Assembly (NCBI RefSeq): GCF_002115785.1
Contig: NZ_JFJY01000002.1
Coordinates: forward strand, 1 to 64,000
Source: Thalassospira sp. MCCC 1A03138
GTDB lineage: Bacteria > Pseudomonadota > Alphaproteobacteria > Rhodospirillales > Thalassospiraceae
Reading direction: 5' to 3'
Length of the DNA stretch: 64,000 nt
Part shown: positions 18,831 to 28,558 of the stretch, piece after piece
Numbering within the stretch: position 1 is the stretch's first letter
How the letters are laid out: the number at the start of each line of letters is the position of its first letter
Program-made: the position numbers and the translations under genes
The notes under the pieces: model-generated
Seen by the model: only the letters and a program-made list of their open reading frames with translations
Told to the model about the DNA's origin: nothing
Databases searched by the model: none

Positions 18831-19096
18831 GTTTCTTTCCCCGATTTTCTGTCCGATTACCTGCTATTTTAGATCACAGCAGTTTGAATGCCCGGATACC
18901 ATGTAACGATATATCCGCGAATGATAAATGTAAAATATCCATGTGATACATAGACTAAGCATGATGATAAAAATTAGATAAATATAATTGGCCCCCACAA
19001 TCCCAACATACAATAGTAGGATCGACCAACGATCATGTCTTGTCAGGCGGTCATCCTTTTGATCTTCTGATCAGGGGGTGTCTGCAGGGAAGCAAC

Positions 19097-19480
19097 ATGA
19101 CAAAAGATCTTCGGGACTTTCCATTTCGCGTGGTGATCCATGAAAAGCGCTCCGCCCAGGGCGTGCTTGACTGGCTGGACAAGAATATCCGCAGCGACAG
19201 ATGGACCATGGGCATTCGCAATATCGAACTGCCGCGCGCGACCCAATCCGCCCCCATCGTCGATCTGGTGATCTATTTTTCCCGGCGGGAGGATATGGAG
19301 CTTTTCCGTGAACGATGGGCTGGCAAGACGCGCGAGCACAAGGTCAAACTGAAATTCTGGCGCGCTGCACTTTATGCCTTGCTGCACCCGAAAATGGAAA
19401 TGATCGCCTACGAAAAAATCGACGACAGCCCGAAACGCATCCGCCCGGGGGATCCGGAAACAAGCATCAAGAAATCCTGA
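19097..19480 (+). CDS. Conserved-looking small protein of unknown function
   Basis: This is a 127-residue soluble basic protein without signal or membrane segment. I do not recognise a family. The sequence looks genuine: a mixed alpha/beta pattern (FRVVIHEKRSAQGVLDWLDK, IVDLVIYFSRREDMELFRER) and a strong start (ATG at 19097 with AGGGAAG upstream). It stands alone between the PAS gene, which is divergent with a 266-base AT-rich gap, and the convergent bmp gene. A strong terminator follows it. The frame extends upstream to 19040 without a better start. Confidence 0.7.
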   Translation: MTKDLRDFPFRVVIHEKRSAQGVLDWLDKNIRSDRWTMGIRNIELPRATQSAPIVDLVIYFSRREDMELFRERWAGKTREHKVKLKFWRAALYALLHPKMEMIAYEKIDDSPKRIRPGDPETSIKKS

Positions 19481-19485
19481 AACGA

Positions 19486-19514
19486 AACAACCCCGCACCA
19501 GATGCGGGGTTGTT
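19486..19514. terminator. Bidirectional terminator
   Basis: A perfect 12-base inverted repeat AACAACCCCGCA / TGCGGGGTTGTT surrounds a five-base loop. It lies between the convergent small unknown gene and the bmp-type binding protein gene. Confidence 0.88.
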
Positions 19515-19549
19515 CGTCGTGCAGCCCTCAAGAGGCTTGCAGATCGTGA

Positions 19550-20632
19550 TTATTTCGGCAGTTCGGCATCGATGCCTTTGATGTACCAGTCCATGCCCAG
19601 AAGCATTTCGTCGGTTGCATCTTCGCCTTCCTTGATCCGCAATTCGCCAGCCTGATCATAGATCGGGCCTGCGAACGGGTGAATTTCACCCGATGCGATC
19701 TTGGCTTCGGTTTCTTCGGCCAGTGCTTTTACGTCGTCCGGCATGTTGGTGTAAGGTGCCATGTCCACCATACCGGAATCAATACCGCCCCATGTGTCGA
19801 TTGATTCCCAAGTACCATCCATGACAGCCTTGGCGCGTGCGACATAATATTCATCCCAATGGTCAACAATCGCGGTCAACTGTGCCTTCGGGGCGAATTT
19901 GATCATGTCGGATGCCTGACCAAAACCAACAACACCGCGGTTCTCGGCAACCTGAAGCGGAGCCGGGCTATCTGTGTGCTGGACCATGATGTCAGCACCC
20001 TGATCAATCAGGGCCTTGGCTGCGTCGCCTTCTTTGCCCGGATCGTACCAGGTGTTTGCCCAGACGATTTTGACTTTAACGTCCGGGTTAACCGACCATG
20101 CACCAAGCATGAAGGCGTTAATGCCACGAACAACTTCCGGGATCGGGAACGAACCGACATAGCCGACAATGTTCGATTTGGTCATTTTACCAGCGATTAC
20201 GCCTGCAACATAACGACCTTCATAGAAACGCGCGGCATAGGTCGAAACGTTTGCATCACGTTTGTAACCGGTTGCATGTTCGAATTTCACATTCGGGAAC
20301 TGCTTGGCGACCTTGACAGTCGGGTTCATGAAACCGAACGAGGTGGTGAAAATCAGGTTATGGCCGGTCTGAGCCAGCTGACGGATCACACGTTCAGCAT
20401 CGGCACCTTCCGGAACGCTTTCGACGTAACTGGTGGTGGCATTGTCACCAAGGGCCGCCTCGATCGCCTGACGACCGATGTCGTGACGATAGGACCAGCC
20501 GTGGTCACCAATCGGGCCGACATAAACAAAGCCGGCTTTGACGTCTTCAGCCTGGGCTGCACCCATGCCGAGTGCAAGTGCACCGGTTGCCACAACGGCG
20601 GCAAGCGTGCGCTTCACGAGGTTTGCATTCAT
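19550..20632 (-). CDS. BMP-family ABC transporter substrate-binding protein (nucleoside/purine type)
   Basis: This is a 360-residue periplasmic binding protein of the BMP/PnrA/TmpC family, whose studied members bind purine nucleosides or purine bases. A Sec signal occupies residues 1-28 (ending AQA). The mature start VKAGFVYVGPIGDHGWSYRH (about 31-50) is the family hallmark, with Gly-Asp-x-Gly-Trp/Tyr contacting ligand in homologues. GGGAG precedes the ATG. It is the last gene of the importer cluster, 202 bases after the second permease. Confidence 0.92.
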   Translation of the reverse strand: MNANLVKRTLAAVVATGALALGMGAAQAEDVKAGFVYVGPIGDHGWSYRHDIGRQAIEAALGDNATTSYVESVPEGADAERVIRQLAQTGHNLIFTTSFGFMNPTVKVAKQFPNVKFEHATGYKRDANVSTYAARFYEGRYVAGVIAGKMTKSNIVGYVGSFPIPEVVRGINAFMLGAWSVNPDVKVKIVWANTWYDPGKEGDAAKALIDQGADIMVQHTDSPAPLQVAENRGVVGFGQASDMIKFAPKAQLTAIVDHWDEYYVARAKAVMDGTWESIDTWGGIDSGMVDMAPYTNMPDDVKALAEETEAKIASGEIHPFAGPIYDQAGELRIKEGEDATDEMLLGMDWYIKGIDAELPK

Positions 20633-20723
20633 TATCTGGTCTCCCTGTTAATCAGCTAATCAGGATTTAAACCCAATTGTTTACGCAATCAATGACGTGT
20701 TCTTGTCCAGACCAAGACTCAGC

Positions 20724-20823
20724 CAAACCGGCCGCATGACACAAGACCGGTTTGATTGAGTGTTGGTCCGATACGCACTTCCTCCCACCGGGTCGGGGTA
20801 TCCTTTGACGCACCCCGATCCCG
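20724..20823 (-). other. Two intercistronic hairpins before the bmp gene
   Basis: Between the second permease and the binding-protein gene, CAAACCGG (20724-20731) pairs with CCGGTTTG (20747-20754). CGGGTCGGGGT (20789-20799) pairs imperfectly with ACCCCGATCCCG (20812-20823). Read on the minus strand neither is followed by a T-run. They look more like mRNA processing or stabilising structures, which would allow higher levels of the binding protein, than terminators. Confidence 0.5.
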
Positions 20824-20834
20824 TTTCACCAGCC

Positions 20835-21755
20835 CTATTGTGCGGGCCGGAACGCCTGCCCGATACAGGCAGGTGCATTCAGTCTGATCTTTGCGCGATC
20901 ACTGGAAATGATCACCAGCACAATCACGGTCGCAAGATATGGCAGCATCGACATGAATTGCGACGGCACATGCACGCCTGCACTTTGCGCATGAAGCTGC
21001 AATACCGAAATAAGCCCGAACATATAGGCCCCCGCCAACAAACGCCCCGGACGCCAGGTTGCAAACACGACAAGCGCCAACGCGATCCAGCCGCGCCCGG
21101 CTGTCATGTTTTCGGCCCACATCGGCGTATATGACAGTGACAGATACGCCCCGGCAAGCCCCGCCATTGCCCCACCAAACATGGTCGCCATATAGCGGAT
21201 TTTGATCACGGAATAACCAATGGCATGCGCGGAATGATGCGAATCACCAACCGCCTTGAGGATCAGCCCCCCACGCGTACGCGACAGGAAGAACCCAACC
21301 GCAATCACCATCACAATCGACAGATAAACCAGAAAATCCTGACCAAACAGGATTTCGCCAACCAGCGGAATATCGGTTAGAACCGGGATATGCAACCCCG
21401 GGAGCGGTTCGATCGCAAAGCCGACAAAGCCGGAACCAACAAGGGCTGAAAAACCCACCCCGAAAATGGTCAGCGCCAGACCCGTTGCGACCTGATTGGC
21501 CATCAGGGTCAGGGTCAGAAAGGCGAAGATCAGCGACATCAGCATCCCGGCAATGATCGCCGCCAGAATGCCCAGAATGGCAGAGCCGCTTGATGCGGTG
21601 ACCGCAAACCCGGAAATCGCACCGACCAGCATCATGCCTTCGACACCAAGGTTAAGCACCCCGGATTTTTCGGTAATCAGTTCGCCGGTCGATGCCAGCA
21701 GAAGCGGGGTCGATGCCGTAATCACGGTCAGGATCAGTGGAATGAGCCAATCCAT
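20835..21755 (-). CDS. ABC transporter permease (nucleoside/purine importer, second permease)
   Basis: This is a 306-residue inner-membrane permease of the BPD_transp_2 family, YufQ/NupC-type partner of BMP binding proteins. It has about eight to nine hydrophobic segments. The family block LLASTGELITEKSGVLNLGVEGMMLVGA (residues about 20-47) is shown here only in part and is typical of this half of the importer. The ATG overlaps the stop of the preceding permease by one base (TAATG). Confidence 0.92.
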   Translation of the reverse strand: MDWLIPLILTVITASTPLLLASTGELITEKSGVLNLGVEGMMLVGAISGFAVTASSGSAILGILAAIIAGMLMSLIFAFLTLTLMANQVATGLALTIFGVGFSALVGSGFVGFAIEPLPGLHIPVLTDIPLVGEILFGQDFLVYLSIVMVIAVGFFLSRTRGGLILKAVGDSHHSAHAIGYSVIKIRYMATMFGGAMAGLAGAYLSLSYTPMWAENMTAGRGWIALALVVFATWRPGRLLAGAYMFGLISVLQLHAQSAGVHVPSQFMSMLPYLATVIVLVIISSDRAKIRLNAPACIGQAFRPAQ

Positions 21756-22834
21756 TATGCGGCCTCCCCTTTGGCTGCCGGGGTTCCGAAACGAACCCGG
21801 TACTTGGTCAAAACATCACAGGCCAGCAGGAAGAACAGCAAAATCCCCTGAAACAGGCCGGTCACCGCATTTGGCAGCCCCAGCGTAATCTGGGCCAATT
21901 CCCCGCCCAGATAGGTCAGCGCCATAATCAGCCCGCCAAACAGGACACCCAGCGGATGCAACCGCCCAAGGAAGGCAACGATAATTGCCGTAAACCCGTA
22001 ACCGGGAGATATGGCGGGCTGCAACTGACCAATCGGCCCGGCGACCTCGAACAAACCGGCAAGACCGGAAAGTGCGCCGCCCAGCAACAGGGTAAACCAG
22101 ACCATGCGCTTCTGACGGAAACCGACATGGCGGGCAGCCTGTGGGGCCTTGCCCACCACGCGCAGCTGGAACCCGATTACGGATTTTGACAGTAAAATCC
22201 AACCGGCAATCACCACCAGCACCGCAAAGGCGGTTCCAAGGTGAACGCGCGTGCCGTCATAAATCACCGGCAGCAGACCTGCATCCGGGAACGGACGGGA
22301 TTCAGGGAAGTTGAATCCTTCGGGGTTACGCCACGGACCATGCACAAGGAAGCTTAGAAACAGCGTTGCGACATAGGTCAGCATCAGGCTGGTCAGGATT
22401 TCGTTGGCATTAAATCGGGTGCGCAAAAGCGCCGGTATCGCCCCCCAGAACGCCCCGCCGATTGCCCCAAGAACAAACATTGCGGGCAGGAGGAACATGC
22501 TTTCACTGTCATAAAAATAAAGCGCAAGACCACCGCCGAATATGGCGCCCATGGTCAATTGCCCCTCGGCACCGATGTTCCAGACATTGGCGCGGAACCC
22601 CATCGACAGCCCGATTGCGATGATCACAAGCGGGGTTGCCTTCACAAACAGTTCAGAAATGCCATAGCTGTTGTTGATCGGCAGGATGAAAAATGTGTAA
22701 AGCGCATCAAACGGGTTCTTGCCCATAAAGGAAAAGATGATCCCGCCGACTATCAGCGTCATGAGAATTGCCAGAACCGGCGACAGATAGACCATCGCCT
22801 GACTATGCTGGCGACGGGGTTCAAGCCTGACCAA
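21755..22834 (-). CDS. ABC transporter permease (nucleoside/purine importer, first permease)
   Basis: This is a 359-residue permease of the YufP type that pairs with the following gene. It has hydrophobic segments throughout and the conserved stretch GFRANVWNIGAEGQLTMGAI (about 79-98), a signature of this subfamily. A TTG at 22834 with AAGGAGA six bases upstream looks like the start. It overlaps the end of the ATPase gene by 14 bases, so translation is probably coupled. Confidence 0.92.
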   Translation of the reverse strand: MVRLEPRRQHSQAMVYLSPVLAILMTLIVGGIIFSFMGKNPFDALYTFFILPINNSYGISELFVKATPLVIIAIGLSMGFRANVWNIGAEGQLTMGAIFGGGLALYFYDSESMFLLPAMFVLGAIGGAFWGAIPALLRTRFNANEILTSLMLTYVATLFLSFLVHGPWRNPEGFNFPESRPFPDAGLLPVIYDGTRVHLGTAFAVLVVIAGWILLSKSVIGFQLRVVGKAPQAARHVGFRQKRMVWFTLLLGGALSGLAGLFEVAGPIGQLQPAISPGYGFTAIIVAFLGRLHPLGVLFGGLIMALTYLGGELAQITLGLPNAVTGLFQGILLFFLLACDVLTKYRVRFGTPAAKGEAA

Positions 22835-24458
22835 CGCGATCTCCTTCGATAAGCTCTTTCGTCTTCAGGGTTACGTCGCCGTCCAGATCGTGAAGTCCCC
22901 CCATCAACAAACCGATTTCCTCGACACTGACGTCGGCCATCGCCCGCGGGGCGGACATCTTGCCTTCGGCCATCACCACCACCTGATCACAGATGGCGAA
23001 AATTTCGTCCAGATCCTGCGAAATCACCAGAACCGCCGTGCCCTTCGCCGCCAGATCAAGCAATGCCTGATGGATGGCACTTGCCGCACCGGCATCCACA
23101 CCCCAGGTCGGTTGGGAAATCACCAGCACGCCTGGATCCTGAAGGATTTCACGCCCGACGATAAACTTCTGAAGGTTCCCCCCCGACAGGCTTCCAGCCT
23201 CGGCAGAGGCACCGGTGGTGCGTACATCAAACGTCTTGATGATCTTGTCGGCAAATGTACGGGTTGGGACTTCGCGGATCAAACCACGTGCAGACAGCGC
23301 CATGCGCCGGAACGCGGTCAAAAACCCGTTTTCCGCAAGATTCATGTCAGGGACCGCTCCATGCCCGTTGCGTTCCTCGGGCACAAAAGCCGCGCCAAGC
23401 CGACGACGGCGGCGCGGACCAAAATGTGCAACCGGATTGCCATCAATCTTGATGCAGTCCGGCGCGACGATAATCTCGGTTTCGCCAGCCAGTGCCTGAA
23501 ACAGCTCGTTCTGGCCATTTCCGGCAACACCGGCAACGCCCATGATTTCGCCGCCCCGCACCTTAAGGCCAATCCCCTTAAGGTCTGTGCCAAACTGTTC
23601 GTCGCTGATCAGTGAGAGATCGGAAATATCAAGACGCACATCACCGAATTTGCGGGTACCGCTACGATCGGGTGCTGTCAGTTTCTGGCCAATCATCATT
23701 TCGGCCATGGATTTCGCCGTTTCCTCGCGCGGGTCACAGCCGCCGACAACCTTGCCACCGCGCAATACCGTCGCCTTCTGACACAGTGCTTTGACCTCGT
23801 GCAGTTTGTGGCTGATGTACAGGATCGCGCAACCTTCATCGGCAAGACGGCGCAATGTTTCAAACAGCTTTTCGACTTCCTGTGGGGTTAAAACCGATGT
23901 GGGCTCGTCTAGGATAAGCAGTTTGGGATTTTGCAGAAGACATCTGACGATTTCGATCCGCTGCCGTTCGCCAACCGAAAGTGTGTAAACATGGCGATCA
24001 GGATCAAGCGGCAGGCCATAGGTCTTTTCGACCTCGATCACCTGCTGACGCAGGGCGGCCATATCGCGCACGTCATTCATCGCCAGTGCGATGTTTTCCA
24101 GAACCGTCATGGTTTCGAACAGCGAGAAATGCTGGAACACCAGACCAACACCCATTTCGCGCGCGTCATGCGGGCTATGGATCGTGACTGGCTTGCCCTC
24201 CCACAGCAATTCGCCCAGATCTGCCTGCAGCACACCATAGATGATTTTTACAAGCGTACTTTTACCCGCACCATTTTCCCCCAGAAGGGCATGGATTTCA
24301 CCAGGTTCGATACGGAAACTGATATCGTCATTTGCCAGACAGCCCGGAAAGGCCTTGGTCACACCGCGCACTTCAAGCTGCGCTGGTTTTGACCCGCCTG
24401 TCATAGCCAAGCCTGTATCTGATCCGGTATTCCCGGTCGTCGACGTCACTGCTGCCAC
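22821..24458 (-). CDS. ABC transporter ATPase with two nucleotide-binding domains (nucleoside/purine importer)
   Basis: This is a 545-residue tandem ATPase of the YufO/RbsA class. The first domain has Walker A GENGAGKSTL (about 60-69), signature LSVGERQRIEIVRCL and Walker B LLILDEPTSVLTP. The second domain is degenerate as usual: GVAGNGQNE replaces a classic P-loop, and LSGGNLQKFIVGREI is its signature. The start is ambiguous, since both GTG codons at 24458 and 24449 have weak AGGGG-type sites. It is first of the four-gene importer and lies beside guanine deaminase and xdh, which supports purine uptake. Confidence 0.92.
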   Translation of the reverse strand: MAAVTSTTGNTGSDTGLAMTGGSKPAQLEVRGVTKAFPGCLANDDISFRIEPGEIHALLGENGAGKSTLVKIIYGVLQADLGELLWEGKPVTIHSPHDAREMGVGLVFQHFSLFETMTVLENIALAMNDVRDMAALRQQVIEVEKTYGLPLDPDRHVYTLSVGERQRIEIVRCLLQNPKLLILDEPTSVLTPQEVEKLFETLRRLADEGCAILYISHKLHEVKALCQKATVLRGGKVVGGCDPREETAKSMAEMMIGQKLTAPDRSGTRKFGDVRLDISDLSLISDEQFGTDLKGIGLKVRGGEIMGVAGVAGNGQNELFQALAGETEIIVAPDCIKIDGNPVAHFGPRRRRRLGAAFVPEERNGHGAVPDMNLAENGFLTAFRRMALSARGLIREVPTRTFADKIIKTFDVRTTGASAEAGSLSGGNLQKFIVGREILQDPGVLVISQPTWGVDAGAASAIHQALLDLAAKGTAVLVISQDLDEIFAICDQVVVMAEGKMSAPRAMADVSVEEIGLLMGGLHDLDGDVTLKTKELIEGDRVGQA

Positions 24459-24526
24459 CCCTAAATTGCGATCCGATCACGCACACCGAAGGTATTACCC
24501 GTTCACGGTTTGCTAATCAAACGGTC

Positions 24527-25003
24527 TCAATACGCGATTTTATCTTCTTTGGCATCCCAGGCCGCAAAGACATCACGCGCTTCCCCTAAATCCAGATGTT
24601 CGCACGGCAGGCTCCGATCCCGGATCGGTTTTGCCACTTCATCATACAGGAATTGATCGTCAAAGCCGATTGCCGCGGCATCTTCGCGGGAATTGGCATA
24701 ATAGATTCGATCAAGACGGGCCCAATAGATCGCCGCAAGGCACATCGGGCAGGGCTCGCAACTGGTGTAAATTTCGCATCCGGCAAGATTAAAGGTACCA
24801 AGCTTTTCGCAGGCCGCGCGGATGGCGCTGACCTCGGCATGGGCGGTCGGATCGTTGCTGGATGTTACCTTGTTCCAGCCTTCGGACATGACTTCGCCGT
24901 CCTTGACAATGATTGCCCCGAACGGACCGCCACAGCCTTCTTCCATTTTCGTCCGCGACAAATTCACGGCATGGAGCATGTGTTTATGCTTGGCATCACA
25001 CAC
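24527..25003 (-). CDS. guaD: Guanine deaminase (cytidine-deaminase fold)
   Basis: The enzyme converts guanine to xanthine and ammonia. This is the short zinc form (158 residues) like that of Bacillus subtilis, not the amidohydrolase form. Zinc site: TAHAEVSAIR with the catalytic Glu (about 49-58) and SCEPCPMCLAAIYWAR with both Cys ligands (about 80-95). GGPFGAIIVKDG and the C-terminal segment ending in KIAY also match that family. The GTG at 25003 has AGGGAG about eight bases upstream; a TTG at 25009 is the alternative. It feeds xanthine to the neighbouring xanthine dehydrogenase. Confidence 0.93.
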   Translation of the reverse strand: MCDAKHKHMLHAVNLSRTKMEEGCGGPFGAIIVKDGEVMSEGWNKVTSSNDPTAHAEVSAIRAACEKLGTFNLAGCEIYTSCEPCPMCLAAIYWARLDRIYYANSREDAAAIGFDDQFLYDEVAKPIRDRSLPCEHLDLGEARDVFAAWDAKEDKIAY

Positions 25004-25110
25004 AGCCAAATCTCCCTATATGAACTCCTGATCCGGTAAACGGATCCTCCTGATCAGGCCGCTATTGGCGCGGCCCTTTATCATTTATATGCCTTGCAAT
25101 GAAGGCCTTA

Positions 25111-26145
25111 TCATCCGGCAAGGCCATCTTGTGCGACCCTGTTCACCGGATATTGCGCCAGACGTGCTTCACGCACGGACAGCAATTGCACCGCGACCGA
25201 TGCCGCAATGATTGCCGGCTGTTTGCCGCTAATGCCCTGAATTCCAATCGGGCATGTCAAACGACCGATTTCCGCATCCCCCAACTCGCGATCTTTTAAT
25301 CGCCGGACAAAGCGCGCACGTTTGGTCTGACTTCCGATCATGCCGACAAAACCAAGATCATTCCGCATCAAAGCCGCCCGACAGATATCAAAGTCCTGCG
25401 CGTGGCTGTGCGTCAGGATCAGCGCGAAGGCACCAAGCGGCATGTCGCCCACCTCGTCCTGTGGCCTATCGCTTTGATGCAGATGCAGTTTTGCTGTTTC
25501 TGGCAGGGTCAGGTATTCATCACGCGAATCGATCAGATGAAGATCGAATGGCAAGGGTGCCAGTGCCTGAACAATCGCCTGCCCGACGTGCCCGGCACCA
25601 AACAGCCAAAGCGGTGTTGCACCGTCGTCAAGCCGCAGGCAAAGTTTCCGTTCTTCGCCCGCTCCCGACAAACCGCCGCGCACACCTGTAAAAAGACGAT
25701 CCAGTGCTTCGGCATCCGCAGCACTGGCAGTTTCAAGATGTCGGCTTTCGCCCATCGGCAACAATACCCAGTCACCATGACCAGTACCGACGCGGTTTTG
25801 TGTGCTGCTTATTGCGGTGGCCAGCTGATGCTTTTGCATCGGGTTCAGCCGGTGAAATGTAATATCGACAGCGCCCCCGCAACATTGCCCAAGCCCCGGC
25901 CCCAAGGGGAAAGGAACCAGTTCCGCAATGATATCGCCCTGCGATGCAAGAGCTTGACGGGCACGCAATGTGACCTGATGTTCCAGATTGCCGCCGCCAA
26001 TCGTTCCGGCAATGGCATTTTCGCTGACCAGCATAAACGCCCCAGCCTCCCGCGGGGTGGACCCGCGAATGGCCGCCACACTGATTAGCATCACCGGATC
26101 AGGGGACTGCAACACAGCAATATGGGCGTCATGGGACAGGCGCAT
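25111..26145 (-). CDS. xdhC: Xanthine dehydrogenase accessory protein XdhC
   Basis: XdhC binds the molybdenum cofactor, helps its sulfuration and inserts it into xanthine dehydrogenase. The 344-residue protein has the N-terminal XdhC/CoxI domain (VAAIRGSTPREAGAFMLVS, then GTIGGGNLEHQ, and GLGQCCGGAVDI). A C-terminal Rossmann domain (LWLFGAGHVGQAIVQAL, later GMIGSQTKRARF) follows. The start at 26145 lies four bases after the xdhB stop. A GC-rich hairpin (25058-25075) separates it from guanine deaminase without a T-run, so the operon may continue. Confidence 0.93.
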   Translation of the reverse strand: MRLSHDAHIAVLQSPDPVMLISVAAIRGSTPREAGAFMLVSENAIAGTIGGGNLEHQVTLRARQALASQGDIIAELVPFPLGPGLGQCCGGAVDITFHRLNPMQKHQLATAISSTQNRVGTGHGDWVLLPMGESRHLETASAADAEALDRLFTGVRGGLSGAGEERKLCLRLDDGATPLWLFGAGHVGQAIVQALAPLPFDLHLIDSRDEYLTLPETAKLHLHQSDRPQDEVGDMPLGAFALILTHSHAQDFDICRAALMRNDLGFVGMIGSQTKRARFVRRLKDRELGDAEIGRLTCPIGIQGISGKQPAIIAASVAVQLLSVREARLAQYPVNRVAQDGLAG

Positions 26146-26149
26146 GATG

Positions 26150-28558
26150 CTATTCCCCCGCCGCCGGAACCGCATCATGACTTTGGGCGATCATGCCCTT
26201 TGCCACATTTGCGACCGCATTCAGGACGGCTTCGGGGGTTGCCGGCGCATCGAGCATCGGGATCACCTTGTAATTCCCGACCGATGCAATCGCATCAGCA
26301 ATTGCACGATGCACTGAAATCGCCAGCATCAGGGGCGGCTCACCAACTGCCTTGGATCTGTGAATGGTTTTTTCAACATTTCTTCCGGATGACCATAACT
26401 CAAGCCGGAAATCATCCGGACGATCCGAACATGCGGGAATTTTATAGGTGGACGGCGCATGCGTGCGCAAACGCCCTGCATCATCCCACCACAATTCCTC
26501 GGATGTCAGCCATCCCATGCCTTGAATAAAGCCGCCTTCGATCTGACCACGGTCAATCGCCGGGTTCAGCGACCGGCCGACATCGTGGCTGATGTCAACG
26601 CGGGTCACCTTGTATTCACCGGTCAGGGTATCGATCATCACCTCGGAACAGGCCATGCCATAGGCGAAGTAATAGAACGGCCGACCCGATGCGGTTTCAC
26701 GGTCATAATGGATTTTCGGTGTTGCGTAATAGCCCGTAGCCGAAAGCGAAACACGCGCCAGATAAGCCTGTTTGACCAGATCGGCAAATTCCAGTTCGGT
26801 CACATCACCAACAATCACCCGGTCCGGAACAAACCGGACGGCAGCCTCGGCAACACCGTATTTCTCAGCCGCAAACGCAATCAGGCGGGATTTAATAGTT
26901 ATCGCGGCGTCGCGCGCGGCCATGCCGTTCATATCCGCGCCGCTTGAGGCTGCGGTTGCCGATGTGTTGGGAACCTTGCCAGTATTGGTTGCCGTGATCT
27001 TGATCCGGTCGAGATCAATCTGGAATTCCTCGGCCACGACCTGGGCGACCTTGATAAACAGACCCTGCCCCATTTCCGTCCCCCCATGGTTCAGATGCAC
27101 CGATCCGTCCTGATAAATATGGACCAGCGCACCGGCCTGATTAAGGAAGGTCGTGGTAAAGGAAATGCCGAACTTGACCGGCGTGATTGAAATGCCGCGC
27201 TTGATCACCGGGCTTTGCGCATTGAACGCGTCGATTTCTTTGCGGCGCTTGCGATAATCGCAAGATGCCAGAATGTCATCGGTCAGTTCCGAAAGGACGT
27301 TATCCTCGACCGTCATGTGATAGGGCGTCGTGTTGCGGTCGGTTGTCCCGTAATAGTTGGCGATCCGCACATCAAGCGGATCGCGGCCAATCATCATGGC
27401 GATTTCATCGATGATCCGTTCAATCGCAACCATGCCCTGCGGCCCGCCAAAGCCTCGAAACGCGGTATTGGACACCAGATTGGTTTTGCAGCGATAGGAC
27501 CGGATTTCGACATCGCCAAGGAAATAGGCATTGTCGGTATGGAACATCGCGCGATCACAGATCGCGGCCGACAGATCAGCCGAGAAACCGCAATTGGCAG
27601 CATATTGAATATCCAACCCGCAAATCCGGCCATCATCATCAAAGCCGACATCATATTCGACGATAAAGTCATGGCGTTTGCCGGTCATGACCATGTCATC
27701 ATCGCGGTCCAAACGCATTTTCGCCGGGCGACCGGTTTTAACCGCAACAATCGCCGCCAGTGCCGCCCATTGTGATGCCTGCGTTTCCTTGCCACCGAAA
27801 CCACCGCCCATACGGCGCACTTCGACGGTTACCGCATTGGCGGGACGACCAAGGACATTGGCGATATTGTGCTGAACCTCGGACGGATGCTGGGTCGAGC
27901 AATGCAAAAGCACATCACCGTCTTCCTGCGGAATGGCAAAGGTGATCTGACCTTCGAGATAGAAATGGTCCTGCCCGCCGATTTCCATCACCCCGGACCG
28001 ACGATGTTTGGCACGTGCCAGTGCCGATTTGGCGTCACCCTGCGCAATAACATGGGGTGGTGCAACGAATTGCTGTTTTTCCAGTGCTTCCTTGACGCTC
28101 AGGATCGCGGGCAGTTCTTCATATTCGATCTCGGCCAGCCTGACAGCATTGCGTGCCTGTTCGCGGGTTTCAGCGGCAACACAGAAAACCGGCTGACCGT
28201 AAAACTGAACAATCCCGTCGGGCAGAACCGGATCATCATGGGTATGGGCGGGCGACACGTCATTGACACCCGGCACATCATCAGCGGTCAGAACACAAAC
28301 CACACCGGGGGCGGATCGCACCTTTGACAGATCCATCTTCGTGATCCTGCCATGTGCGATTGTCGCCGCACCGGGGGCCAGATGAAGAGTGCCGAACGGT
28401 TCAAGAATATCGTCAACATAAACCGCTTCGCCCGCGACATGCTTCGGACCGCTGTCATGCTTGCTGGCGGAGCGAACCCCACCCGAAAGCCCCGGTGTCG
28501 GCGCTAGAAGCTCACCCGGGTCCTTGGTATCGATGGCTTTGGATGCGTTGTCAGACAT
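26150..28558 (-). CDS. xdhB: Xanthine dehydrogenase molybdopterin-binding subunit XdhB
   Basis: This large subunit carries the molybdenum cofactor and oxidises hypoxanthine and xanthine to urate. At 802 residues it has the usual size. Landmarks are GPKHVAGEAVYVDDI near the N-terminus, GQDHFYLEGQ (about 203), RRMGGGFGGKETQ (about 258-270), AFRGFGGPQGM with the substrate-binding Arg (about 367-377), LNHGGTEMGQGL (about 491-502) and the GEPPLMLAISVHRAI segment with the catalytic Glu (about 752). The ATG at 28558 has AGGGAGG six bases upstream and overlaps the end of xdhA by eight bases. Confidence 0.96.
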   Translation of the reverse strand: MSDNASKAIDTKDPGELLAPTPGLSGGVRSASKHDSGPKHVAGEAVYVDDILEPFGTLHLAPGAATIAHGRITKMDLSKVRSAPGVVCVLTADDVPGVNDVSPAHTHDDPVLPDGIVQFYGQPVFCVAAETREQARNAVRLAEIEYEELPAILSVKEALEKQQFVAPPHVIAQGDAKSALARAKHRRSGVMEIGGQDHFYLEGQITFAIPQEDGDVLLHCSTQHPSEVQHNIANVLGRPANAVTVEVRRMGGGFGGKETQASQWAALAAIVAVKTGRPAKMRLDRDDDMVMTGKRHDFIVEYDVGFDDDGRICGLDIQYAANCGFSADLSAAICDRAMFHTDNAYFLGDVEIRSYRCKTNLVSNTAFRGFGGPQGMVAIERIIDEIAMMIGRDPLDVRIANYYGTTDRNTTPYHMTVEDNVLSELTDDILASCDYRKRRKEIDAFNAQSPVIKRGISITPVKFGISFTTTFLNQAGALVHIYQDGSVHLNHGGTEMGQGLFIKVAQVVAEEFQIDLDRIKITATNTGKVPNTSATAASSGADMNGMAARDAAITIKSRLIAFAAEKYGVAEAAVRFVPDRVIVGDVTELEFADLVKQAYLARVSLSATGYYATPKIHYDRETASGRPFYYFAYGMACSEVMIDTLTGEYKVTRVDISHDVGRSLNPAIDRGQIEGGFIQGMGWLTSEELWWDDAGRLRTHAPSTYKIPACSDRPDDFRLELWSSGRNVEKTIHRSKAVGEPPLMLAISVHRAIADAIASVGNYKVIPMLDAPATPEAVLNAVANVAKGMIAQSHDAVPAAGE

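Noticed and set aside
25058..25075. Terminator between xdhC and guanine deaminase
   Set aside because: GGCCGC and GCGGCC form a hairpin, but on the minus strand no T-run follows, so it is more likely an internal operon structure.
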